5,140 nt of DNA. Source: JBBDWZ01 sp050732575. GTDB lineage: Bacteria; Gemmatimonadota; Gemmatimonadetes; Longimicrobiales; RSA9. Location: the NCBI GenBank assembly GCA_050732575.1, contig JBOHRF010000381.1:1-5140 (forward strand). Reading direction: 5' to 3'. A model generated the notes under the pieces. It saw only the letters and a list, made by a program, of their open reading frames with translations. It was not told where the DNA came from and did no database searches. This document shows positions 1-5,140 of the stretch, in pieces. The position numbers and the translations under genes are program-made. Position 1 is the first letter of the stretch. Every line of letters begins with the position of its first letter.

Positions 1-221
1 CGTCTATTGGGCCCACCGCGGGAGAGCCAGGGGTTGGGCAAGCTTGGCATTTGCAGCGGATTTGGAAGTGACCCGCATGCAGACGATGCATTGCCGGACT
101 CCCCGAGAACTCCTGGTTGATGGCGACAGTCCGACCGGGATCGTGGCGTTGCCGCGGGAACGCGCCCGTACACTGATGCGCGGGGGCCGCGTATCAGGGC
201 TCGGCGGAACACCTCATTCGC
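1..221. other. Non-coding region upstream of the GGDEF-EAL gene
   Basis: I find no convincing gene here. One plus-strand frame stays open from the left edge into the next gene, but its product is rich in Arg, Gly, Ala and His with no recognisable motif, and it runs out of frame with the PAS domains that are clearly coded further on. The minus strand gives nothing recognisable. A TACACT at 169-174 could pass for a -10 box, but the best upstream -35-like hexamer (TTGCCG, 149-154) is only 14 nt away, too close for a normal sigma-70 promoter. The promoter of the downstream gene probably lies in this stretch, but I cannot place it. Confidence 0.5.
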
Positions 222-2363
222 ATGAAGGTCGATCCGACCTTGCTAGATCGAAGCAGCCAGGCATTGGAGCAGCGCAGCGCAACGCAGCCGAGCGACCAGG
301 CCGAGTTGATCCAGCGCGAGCGCGATTTTGCCGCAGCCGTCATCGAGAGCTCGGGTGCGCTCATCATCGTGCTCGATCGGCTGGGGCAGATCGTGCGCTT
401 CAATCATTCCTGCGAGCGAATCACCGGGTACAGCGATGCCGAGGTTTGTGGTCGGCGATTGTGGGAAGTGCTGGTGCCCCGGGCGGAAGTCGAGATCGTC
501 ATTGGCGCGTTTGGCAAGCTGATCACGGGCGGCTCGGCGGATAGCACCGAATACCACTGGCTGGGCAAAGACGGATCCCTCCATCGAATCTCCTGGTCCA
601 ACACCATTCTGAACGACGCCGAAGGCTCGGTTGCGTTCGTAGTTGCGACCGGCGTGGAAGTAACAGAACGGCGCCGCGCGGAAGAAGGTTTGCGCCGCAG
701 CGAAGCGAAGTACCGGGCCCTGTTCGAGCAGTCGCGCGACGCGATCTACGTGACGGACATCGATGGCACCATCCTGGAAACCAATCATGCGATGCACGAG
801 CTGCTGGGCTACGCGGCCAGCGACCTGGTGGGCAGCGACCTGGAATCATTGCACGCGGATCCGGCCGAACGCGCGCTCTTCCGGCGCGAACGCAGCGCAC
901 GCAAATCGATCACCGATCTCGAGGTCCGGCTCCGGCGCAAGGATGGCAACACCGTGTGGTGCTTGTTATCCATCTGGCCGCGCCAGCTGCCTAGTGGCCA
1001 AACGCTCGGCTTCCAGGGCATTGTCCACGACATTACGGACCGCAAACGGGCCGAACAGCGGCTGGTTCACAACGCCTATCATGATGTACTGACCGGTCTG
1101 CCCAACCGCGCACTCTTCCTGGATCGCCTCGAACGAGTCATGAGCCGGTGGCATCGCGATCCGAAAGAGCAGTTTGCCGTTTTGTTCCTCGATCTGGATC
1201 GCTTCAAAGTAGTCAACGACAGTCTGGGTCACTCGAGCGGTGATGAGCTGCTGGTCCAGATTGCGGGCGTGATCAAGCGCTGCATTCGCGATGAAGACAC
1301 AGTAGCGCGCATGGGCGGCGATGAATTTGCCGTGCTGCTCGATCGGGTGGAAGGCGAAACCGATGCCGTGTTGGTAGCGGAACGGCTGCATACCTGCCTG
1401 GAACAGCCGCTGTTGATCGGCGGCCAAAACGTATTCATCTCCTGCAGTGCGGGTATCTCGCTGCCCCGCACGCGGGACGAGAAGCCGGAAGAGCTGCTGC
1501 GTAATGCCGACCTGGCCATGTATCGCTCCAAGTCGGAAGGCCCGGCACGTCATGCCGTGTATGCTCCGGATATGCACACGACTGCACTCAGCATTCTCGA
1601 GCTGGATATGGACCTGCGCATGGCTCTGCAGGAGCAGCAGTTCCTGCTGCACTACCAGCCGATCTACACGTTGGGCGGGATCCTGAGCGGCTTCGAGGCA
1701 CTGCTGCGCTGGCGCCATCCACGACGCGGCCTGCTGGCGCCGTCCGAGTTCCTGCACCGCGCGGAAGAGACCGGGCTGATCGTACAGATCGGCCGCTGGG
1801 TAATCCGTGAGGTATGTGCGCGTCTGGGCAGCTGGAATCGCATCTGCGGTGCGGCGCGTTTGCCTTTCATCAGCTGCAACGTGTCCAGCCGACAGCTGCC
1901 GCAGGCCGACCTGGTGGGCGAAGTGGCCGCTGCCCTGCGCGAGTACAACGTGCCGCGCGACCGACTGATGCTCGAGCTCACGGAAACGTCGCTCATGCAG
2001 AATCCGGAAAGCTGTGCGCTCACCATCCGCCGGCTGCGCGACCTGGGTGTGCGCTTTGCCATCGACGATTTCGGCACTGGCTATTCTTCTCTGAGCTACC
2101 TGCACCGCCTGCCCATCAGCGGACTCAAGATCGATCGTTCCTTCATCACGCGCTTGGATCACGGCGAAGATTCCACCGAACTGGTTGCTACCATCGTTTC
2201 TCTGGCCGAAAACCTGGGTCTCGATGCCGTGGCCGAAGGTGTGGAAACCGAGCGCCAGTACGCTCACCTGCAGCGCCTGCGCCCCAAGTACGTGCAGGGC
2301 TTCTACCTCTCGCACCCTTTGGAAGCAGATACCGCGGCGCGCCTGATCCAGGCCGTCGCGTAG
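222..2363 (+). CDS. PAS-PAS-GGDEF-EAL bifunctional c-di-GMP cyclase/phosphodiesterase
   Basis: This 713-residue protein is predicted to control the second messenger c-di-GMP, which governs motility and biofilm formation. Domains in order: PAS 1 (about 36-150, with the NHSCERITGY and KDG signatures), PAS 2 (about 162-280), GGDEF (about 284-440) and EAL (about 465-710). The cyclase part keeps DVLTGLPNR (288-296), the Mg-binding D324/D326 region, NDSLGHSSGD (332-341) and the GGDEF motif itself (365-369). An RxxD inhibitory site (R356-D359) sits exactly five residues before GGDEF. The phosphodiesterase part keeps EALLRW (492-497), N553, E585/E588 in LELTE, DDFGTGYSS (615-623), K636, E672/E675 in AEGVET and Q692-G693. 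By family knowledge both activities could therefore work. There is no signal peptide or membrane segment, so it should be a cytoplasmic sensor; the PAS ligand is unknown. The start is the first ATG after an in-frame stop at 174-176; no strong ribosome-binding site precedes it. Confidence 0.95.
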   Translation: MKVDPTLLDRSSQALEQRSATQPSDQAELIQRERDFAAAVIESSGALIIVLDRLGQIVRFNHSCERITGYSDAEVCGRRLWEVLVPRAEVEIVIGAFGKLITGGSADSTEYHWLGKDGSLHRISWSNTILNDAEGSVAFVVATGVEVTERRRAEEGLRRSEAKYRALFEQSRDAIYVTDIDGTILETNHAMHELLGYAASDLVGSDLESLHADPAERALFRRERSARKSITDLEVRLRRKDGNTVWCLLSIWPRQLPSGQTLGFQGIVHDITDRKRAEQRLVHNAYHDVLTGLPNRALFLDRLERVMSRWHRDPKEQFAVLFLDLDRFKVVNDSLGHSSGDELLVQIAGVIKRCIRDEDTVARMGGDEFAVLLDRVEGETDAVLVAERLHTCLEQPLLIGGQNVFISCSAGISLPRTRDEKPEELLRNADLAMYRSKSEGPARHAVYAPDMHTTALSILELDMDLRMALQEQQFLLHYQPIYTLGGILSGFEALLRWRHPRRGLLAPSEFLHRAEETGLIVQIGRWVIREVCARLGSWNRICGAARLPFISCNVSSRQLPQADLVGEVAAALREYNVPRDRLMLELTETSLMQNPESCALTIRRLRDLGVRFAIDDFGTGYSSLSYLHRLPISGLKIDRSFITRLDHGEDSTELVATIVSLAENLGLDAVAEGVETERQYAHLQRLRPKYVQGFYLSHPLEADTAARLIQAVA

Positions 2364-2379
2364 GCGCTCTCAGCGCTCG

Positions 2380-2402
2380 CGGGCGCGGTAGCGTTGCGCC
2401 CG
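2380..2402. terminator. G+C hairpin between convergent genes, possible terminator
   Basis: CGGGCGC (2380-2386) and GCGCCCG (2396-2402) form a perfect 7-bp stem around a 9-nt loop, 17 nt after the stop of the GGDEF-EAL gene. No T-run follows on either strand, so it is not a canonical intrinsic terminator. Its place between two genes that point at each other still makes transcription end or pausing its most likely job. The right arm also belongs to a 12-bp perfect palindrome (GCGCCCGGGCGC, 2396-2407), which gives an alternative fold. Confidence 0.35.
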
Positions 2403-2444
2403 GGCGCGGGGCGTTGCCCGGGCGCGGGGCGTTGCCCGGGCGCG
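2391..2444. repeat. 18-bp G+C-rich tandem repeat, about three copies
   Basis: The unit GCGTTGCCCGGGCGCGGG occurs in full at 2411-2428. It is preceded by a 20-nt version with two extra bases (2391-2410) and followed by a copy that matches for 16 nt (2429-2444). Each copy is centred on the palindrome GCCCGGGC (for example 2416-2423 and 2434-2441). The array fills the middle of the 107-nt gap between the convergent GGDEF-EAL and pncB genes and touches neither coding region. It is probably a local slippage-type duplication; its strong secondary structure could also help stop transcription from both sides. Confidence 0.85.
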
Positions 2445-2470
2445 CGTCGCTGCGCTCGCGTCGGGCGCGG

Positions 2471-3832
2471 TTAGTCTTCTTTTCGCTGCGCTGCCCACTG
2501 CAGCGCTGCTTCCATATGGGCGCTGAGAGTGACCGGGTAAGGCTGCTCGGCTGGTTCCAGCGAGTGGAGCGGCTCGGGTAAGGTGGCGAGCGCGGCGCGC
2601 GTTCTTTGCTGCAGCTCGGGCAGCGGAACGGGCGGCAAAAGGCGCGCGCCGTTTTGCATGACTGGCTGCAGCAGTGGTCTTCCGTCAAGGCGTTCATCGA
2701 AGCGACCGATTACGTCGTGTACTGCTCGACCATCCCGTTCTACGCGAAATACCTGTTTCTGTCCGGGCAGCGATCGTTTGCCGGTGGACAACTTGAAGCG
2801 ATCGCGCTGCGCGTAGCTGGTCAGTTTGTAGGCCATGTCGAGAGAAGGTGCATCCTCGCTCACGGCCAAGCGCGTGCCCACACCAAAGCCATCGAATGAC
2901 GCGCCCGCGTCCAACAAGTCGCGAAGGGCATACTCATCGAGGCCGCCACTGGCAAAGAGCTGAACGTTGGACAGGCCCGCCTCATCGAGCAGCTGGCGCG
3001 CCTGCCGGCTGAGCGCGACCAGATCTCCGGAGTCCAGGCGCAACGCGCGCACATTGAATTGCGGGCCCAACTCCGCGGCCAGCTGAATCACGTTGCGCAC
3101 GCCTTGCAGCGTGTCATAAGTATCGACCAACAGTGTGGTGCCGGGATAAAGTTGGGCAAACGCACGCAATGCGTCGTACTCATCATCGAAGGCTTGCACG
3201 AAGCTGTGAGCCATCGTGCCGGCCACCGGGATTCCATAACGCTGGCCAGCCAGCAAATTGCTGGTGGCCCGTGTACCGGCAATGAAACTGGCACGGGCCA
3301 ACTTCATTCCGGCATCCGTTCCCGCGGCGCGACGCAGGCCGAAATCGACGACCGGCCGTGCGCGCGCGGCTGCCACAATGCGCGCAGCCTTGGATGCGAT
3401 CACGGTCTGCACGTGCACCTGGTTCATGATTGCGGTCTCAATCAGTTGCGCCTGGGCGATAGGAGCTACTACCTCCAGGATAGGTTCTTCCGCAAACACG
3501 GGGGTGCCCTCCGGCACGCCATAAACATCACCCTGGAAACGAAATGTCTGGAGCCAGTCCAGGAACTCAGGTTGAAAGAAGCCGAGACTGCGCAGGTATT
3601 CGATGTGTGCTGGTTGGAACCGAAGCGCAGAAACTGCGGCCAGCGCATCGTCCAGGCCGCAAGCCAACAGATAATTGCGGGCTGCGGGTAGGTGGCGCAC
3701 GAACAAACTGAACGTCGCCAGCTCGTGCATGTCGGTCTGCCAATACGCCTGCAACATGGTCAACTGGTACAGGTCCGTGAGCAGGGCCAGGTCGGCGCGC
3801 CCGACCGAAGGGTCGTCAGGCGTCACGGCCAT
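2471..3832 (-). CDS. pncB: Nicotinate phosphoribosyltransferase
   Basis: The enzyme joins nicotinate to PRPP, with ATP hydrolysis, to give nicotinate mononucleotide: the entry step of the Preiss-Handler NAD salvage route in the cytoplasm. The 453-residue product shows the family hallmarks: LLTDLYQLTM at 17-26 near the N-terminus, DFGLRRAAG (163-171), GTMAHSF with the conserved His209 that is phosphorylated in this family, RLDSGDL (265-271), SGGLDEY (295-301) and GFGVGTRL (315-322). Its length is that of the complete bacterial enzyme. I chose the ATG at 3832 because AGAGGG lies six bases upstream; an in-frame GTG at 3859 would add nine residues (MLHPPRGPS) and has no better site. It converges on the GGDEF-EAL gene and diverges from the regulator remnant on its right. 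No other NAD gene is in the window. Inverted repeats 54-129 nt upstream may regulate it. Confidence 0.95.
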   Translation of the reverse strand: MAVTPDDPSVGRADLALLTDLYQLTMLQAYWQTDMHELATFSLFVRHLPAARNYLLACGLDDALAAVSALRFQPAHIEYLRSLGFFQPEFLDWLQTFRFQGDVYGVPEGTPVFAEEPILEVVAPIAQAQLIETAIMNQVHVQTVIASKAARIVAAARARPVVDFGLRRAAGTDAGMKLARASFIAGTRATSNLLAGQRYGIPVAGTMAHSFVQAFDDEYDALRAFAQLYPGTTLLVDTYDTLQGVRNVIQLAAELGPQFNVRALRLDSGDLVALSRQARQLLDEAGLSNVQLFASGGLDEYALRDLLDAGASFDGFGVGTRLAVSEDAPSLDMAYKLTSYAQRDRFKLSTGKRSLPGQKQVFRVERDGRAVHDVIGRFDERLDGRPLLQPVMQNGARLLPPVPLPELQQRTRAALATLPEPLHSLEPAEQPYPVTLSAHMEAALQWAAQRKED

Positions 3833-3838
3833 CGACGG

Positions 3839-3844
3839 CCCTCT
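3839..3844 (-). promoter_or_regulatory. Ribosome-binding site deciding the pncB start
   Basis: On the minus strand AGAGGG lies six bases before the ATG at 3832-3830. This purine-rich match to the Shine-Dalgarno core is the reason for preferring that ATG over the in-frame GTG at 3859-3857. Confidence 0.6.
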
Positions 3845-3885
3845 GGGCGGGTGCAGCACAGCGCGCAGGTTGGTTCACGGCTGTG

Positions 3886-3961
3886 TATCTTCAGGGCACG
3901 AGACTCCGGAAAAGGTCGGTGAAGATAGCCGATGTCCACCGACCTGAGAAAACCGGCTATC
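3886..3961. promoter_or_regulatory. Cluster of three overlapping inverted repeats upstream of pncB and the regulator
   Basis: Three perfect inverted repeats share this non-coding stretch. A: AGGTCGGTG (3913-3921) with CACCGACCT (3937-3945). B: GATAGCCG (3924-3931) with CGGCTATC (3954-3961). C: TATCTTCA (3886-3893) with TGAAGATA (3920-3927). A and B are interleaved (A-B-A'-B'). In plus-strand RNA this has the form of an H-type pseudoknot with loops of 2, 5 and 8 nt, the last being A-rich (GAGAAAAC), and it would end four bases before the regulator's ATG. In minus-strand RNA it would sit in the pncB leader, where hairpin A is followed by TTTT-CC, a weak terminator-like tail, while B or C would compete with it. 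A compound protein operator is equally possible. The base pairing is seen directly; the function is inferred. Confidence 0.55.
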
Positions 3962-3965
3962 ACGA

Positions 3966-4588
3966 ATGAGTCTAGAGTACCGCGAATACGCGCCCGCCCC
4001 CCGCCCTGGCCACAATGGTCCGCTGCTACTGGGCCATTCGGGGGGATCCTGCGGCCGAGCACGCGCTGGTGAACCGCGTCATGCCCGATAGCTGCATGGA
4101 CGTGATCTTCGACTTGCGGGCACCATTGGAAGCGCGGGCACGGGTCATTGGCACCATGCTGAAAGCAAGCGAGCGAACGGTTGCGCCGACTGAATGAGTG
4201 GTTGCTGCGCCGGCTGGATGCGCGCCGCATCAAGCCGATGGCGCTGCATGGCATGGCCATGATCGAGCGGTCGCGCGGTCAGCTCACGGTAGACCAGTTG
4301 CGCCGCACACTGGGCGTGACTGAACGCTCACTGCAGCGCCTGTTTGCCAATGAGATCGGCCTTACCCCCAAGCAGGGGCTGCGCATCGCGCGCTTCCGCC
4401 TTGCGCTGGGACTTCTGCAGCGGCCACAGCACCACGGTCTGGCCGCGCTTGCGCTCACCTGCGGCTACGCCGATCAAGCGCATTTCACCCGTGAATTCGG
4501 CGAGCTGGCCGCCACCTCACCCAGTCAGTTTCTGCGCGAACGGAGTCTTGTCGGGTTTGTTCAAGACGCGTCCATCGACGGCGCCTAG
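3966..4588 (+). pseudogene. Broken AraC-family transcriptional regulator
   Basis: Three in-order pieces lie in different frames. From ATG 3966 the frame reads MSLEYREYAPAP and then fails. A shift at the run of six C (3997-4002) restores ALATMVRCYWAIRGD, then MPDSCMDVIFDL and RARVIGTM, matching the N-terminal effector domain of many AraC-type regulators (the DUF6597 type, from memory). That frame ends at 4197. The DNA-binding half continues in another frame, from about KQASERLRRLNEW (4163 on) to the stop at 4586-4588. It has two intact helix-turn-helix units: LTVDQLRRTLGVTERSLQRL and LAALALTCGYADQAHFTREF. The total is about 207 codons against roughly 270 for the family, so some 60 residues between the halves appear to be lost. 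A shortened protein could still start at TTG 4181 or ATG 4238 and bind DNA. The gene stands 29 nt before a VOC gene, a common pairing, and diverges from pncB. The C-run shift alone could be a sequencing error, but the second break could not easily be. Confidence 0.75.
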
Positions 4589-4603
4589 ATTCGCGCCAAC
4601 CTC

Positions 4604-4611
4604 AGGTGGAG
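4604..4611 (+). promoter_or_regulatory. Ribosome-binding site of the VOC gene
   Basis: AGGTGGAG, with the core GGAG at 4608-4611, lies six bases before ATG 4618. It shows that the in-frame GTG at 4606, inside this site, is not the start. Confidence 0.75.
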
Positions 4612-4617
4612 ACAGCC

Positions 4618-5007
4618 ATGAAGATGAATCGCCTTGCACCCGTGCTGATGGTCGACAAGATCGAGCCATGCCTGCCCTTCTGGATCGATCGGCTCGGCTT
4701 CAGCAAGACCGTGGAAGTGCCGGAAGAAGATCGGCTGGGATTTGTAATCCTGGCGCGCGATGGCGTGGAGATCATGTATCAAACGCGAGACAGCGTGCGC
4801 CAGGATGTGCCGCCCCTGGCCGAATCACCCATGCGTGGCACCATGTTGTACCTGGAAGTGGATGATCTCGATGCCGTTGAGCGCGCGCTGGACGGCGTTA
4901 CGACCATCGTGCCGCGACGCACAACATTTTATGGTGCGCAGGAAATCATTGTGCGTGAGCCGGCCGGCAACTCAGTGGCATTCGCGCAGTTTGCTGCCCA
5001 GTCGTAG
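4618..5007 (+). CDS. VOC-superfamily protein (glyoxalase/bleomycin-resistance fold)
   Basis: This 129-residue, single-unit protein has the paired beta-alpha-beta-beta-beta plan of the vicinal oxygen chelate fold. Signatures are LAPVLMVDKIEPCLPFWIDR followed by LGF near the N-terminus, DGVEIMYQ in the middle, YLEVDDLDAVERAL at the start of the second module, and REPAGNSVAFAQF at the C-terminus, which is the family's usual 'DPdGN' end. The usual metal ligands are not obvious: the second module opens with Tyr-Leu where His is typical, and the final strand has Gln where Glu is typical. A binding or resistance protein (bleomycin-type, metal-free) is thus as likely as an enzyme; the substrate cannot be told. 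The protein is cytoplasmic with no signal. It follows the broken AraC-type gene by 29 nt and was probably its co-transcribed partner or target. The ATG at 4618 is chosen for its strong ribosome-binding site; ATG 4624 is a weaker alternative. Confidence 0.85.
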   Translation: MKMNRLAPVLMVDKIEPCLPFWIDRLGFSKTVEVPEEDRLGFVILARDGVEIMYQTRDSVRQDVPPLAESPMRGTMLYLEVDDLDAVERALDGVTTIVPRRTTFYGAQEIIVREPAGNSVAFAQFAAQS

Positions 5008-5026
5008 CGAGTAACACGTTCTCGCT
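5006..5026 (+). other. Hairpin behind the VOC gene, likely intron target
   Basis: AGCGAG (5006-5011) and CTCGCT (5021-5026) form a perfect 6-bp stem with a 9-nt loop; the left arm starts inside the VOC stop codon. No T-run follows. Four bases (CTCG) separate the stem from the first base of the presumed group II intron. Class C group II introns are known to insert a few bases behind stem-loops such as terminators or attC sites, so this may be the former terminator of the VOC gene used as the insertion target. The stem is seen; the role is inferred. Confidence 0.55.
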
Positions 5027-5030
5027 CTCG

Positions 5031-5140
5031 GTGCGCCACGAAGGTGATGCATCCAAGCAGGTGAGAATCCTGCCGGAGGAATTAACGGTTCACCTCCGAA
5101 GCTACGGGTAGACTGGACGAAGCGATTCGTACGGTCAAGC
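5031..5140 (+). mobile_element. 5' end of a group II intron (runs off the window)
   Basis: The stretch opens with GTGCG, the conserved 5' end of group II introns, and carries ordered RNA hairpins as expected for domain I. GCAGG-TGAGAAT-CCTGC (5057-5073) contains the GGTGAGAATCC pattern that I recall from bacterial introns, including the Oceanobacillus iheyensis class C intron. CGGAGG (5074-5079) pairs with CCTCCG (5093-5098). A stem at 5111-5136 has 11 pairs interrupted by one G-A mismatch and is closed by GCGA, a GNRA tetraloop, the kind used for tertiary docking in these ribozymes. The intron lies in the same direction as the VOC gene and begins 24 nt after its stop codon. The reverse-transcriptase/maturase gene, domains V and VI and the 3' end would lie beyond 5140. 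Class C is favoured by the hairpin just upstream. The assignment rests on pattern memory and structure, not on a model search. Confidence 0.75.

Noticed and set aside
44..56. Sigma-54-like TGGCAT-TTGCA
   Set aside because: The GG and GC elements are much closer than the fixed spacing a sigma-54 promoter needs.
149..174. Possible sigma-70 promoter TTGCCG...TACACT before the GGDEF-EAL gene
   Set aside because: The 14-nt spacer is too short and both boxes match poorly, so I do not call it.
44..544. Open plus-strand frame crossing the start of the GGDEF-EAL gene
   Set aside because: The product is low-complexity Arg/Gly/Ala/His sequence without motifs, and it overlaps clear PAS coding in another frame. 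It is a by-product of high G+C.
966..2315. 449-codon open frame antisense to the GGDEF-EAL gene
   Set aside because: It lies wholly opposite a gene with intact GGDEF and EAL motifs and shows no domain of its own. Long antisense frames are common in G+C-rich genes.
2391..2444. CRISPR array
   Set aside because: The 18-bp units abut with no spacers between them, so this is a plain tandem repeat.
3059..3691. 210-codon open frame antisense to pncB
   Set aside because: It is entirely opposite conserved pncB motifs and has no recognisable product.
3832..3859. pncB starting at GTG 3859 (462 residues)
   Set aside because: The extra nine residues are not typical of the family and the ATG at 3832 has a better-placed AGAGGG site.
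3823..4260. 145-codon minus-strand frame opposite the broken regulator
   Set aside because: It overlaps the pncB start and the intergenic repeats, has no motif, and the plus strand here clearly carries regulator sequence.

Overview
The window is G+C-rich (about 60% by eye) and carries proteins of typical proteobacterial type. The gene set is a PAS-PAS-GGDEF-EAL signalling protein, a 450-residue-class nicotinate phosphoribosyltransferase, and a regulator/VOC pair. It fits a free-living gammaproteobacterium, perhaps near the Xanthomonadales or Nevskiales, but that placement is a guess from overall feel and not from a marker gene.

Layout, left to right: (1) 1-221 has no gene I can support. (2) 222-2363 (+) is a soluble PAS-PAS-GGDEF-EAL protein with both catalytic motifs and the inhibitory I-site intact, so it could make and break c-di-GMP. 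(3) 2364-2470 is the short gap between two convergent genes; it is extremely G+C-rich, with an 18-bp tandem repeat and a hairpin. (4) 2471-3832 (-) is pncB, nicotinate phosphoribosyltransferase of the NAD salvage pathway. (5) 3833-3965 lies between pncB and a divergent regulator gene and holds three perfect inverted repeats, two of them interleaved. (6) 3966-4588 (+) is an AraC-family regulator broken by a frameshift in a run of six C and by a second frame change with missing sequence; its DNA-binding half is intact. (7) 4618-5007 (+) is a small VOC (glyoxalase/bleomycin-resistance fold) protein, 29 nt after the regulator and probably once co-transcribed with it. (8) 5006-5026 is a perfect 6-bp hairpin, followed four bases later by what looks like the 5' end of a group II intron (5031 to the window edge), including a hairpin capped by a GNRA tetraloop.

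The genes do not form one pathway: c-di-GMP signalling, NAD salvage and a regulator/VOC pair sit side by side. The three points most worth a second look are the interleaved inverted repeats ahead of pncB and the regulator (a possible RNA switch, pseudoknot or compound operator), the decayed regulator beside an intact partner gene, and the intron inserted just behind a hairpin, a placement typical of bacterial class C introns.
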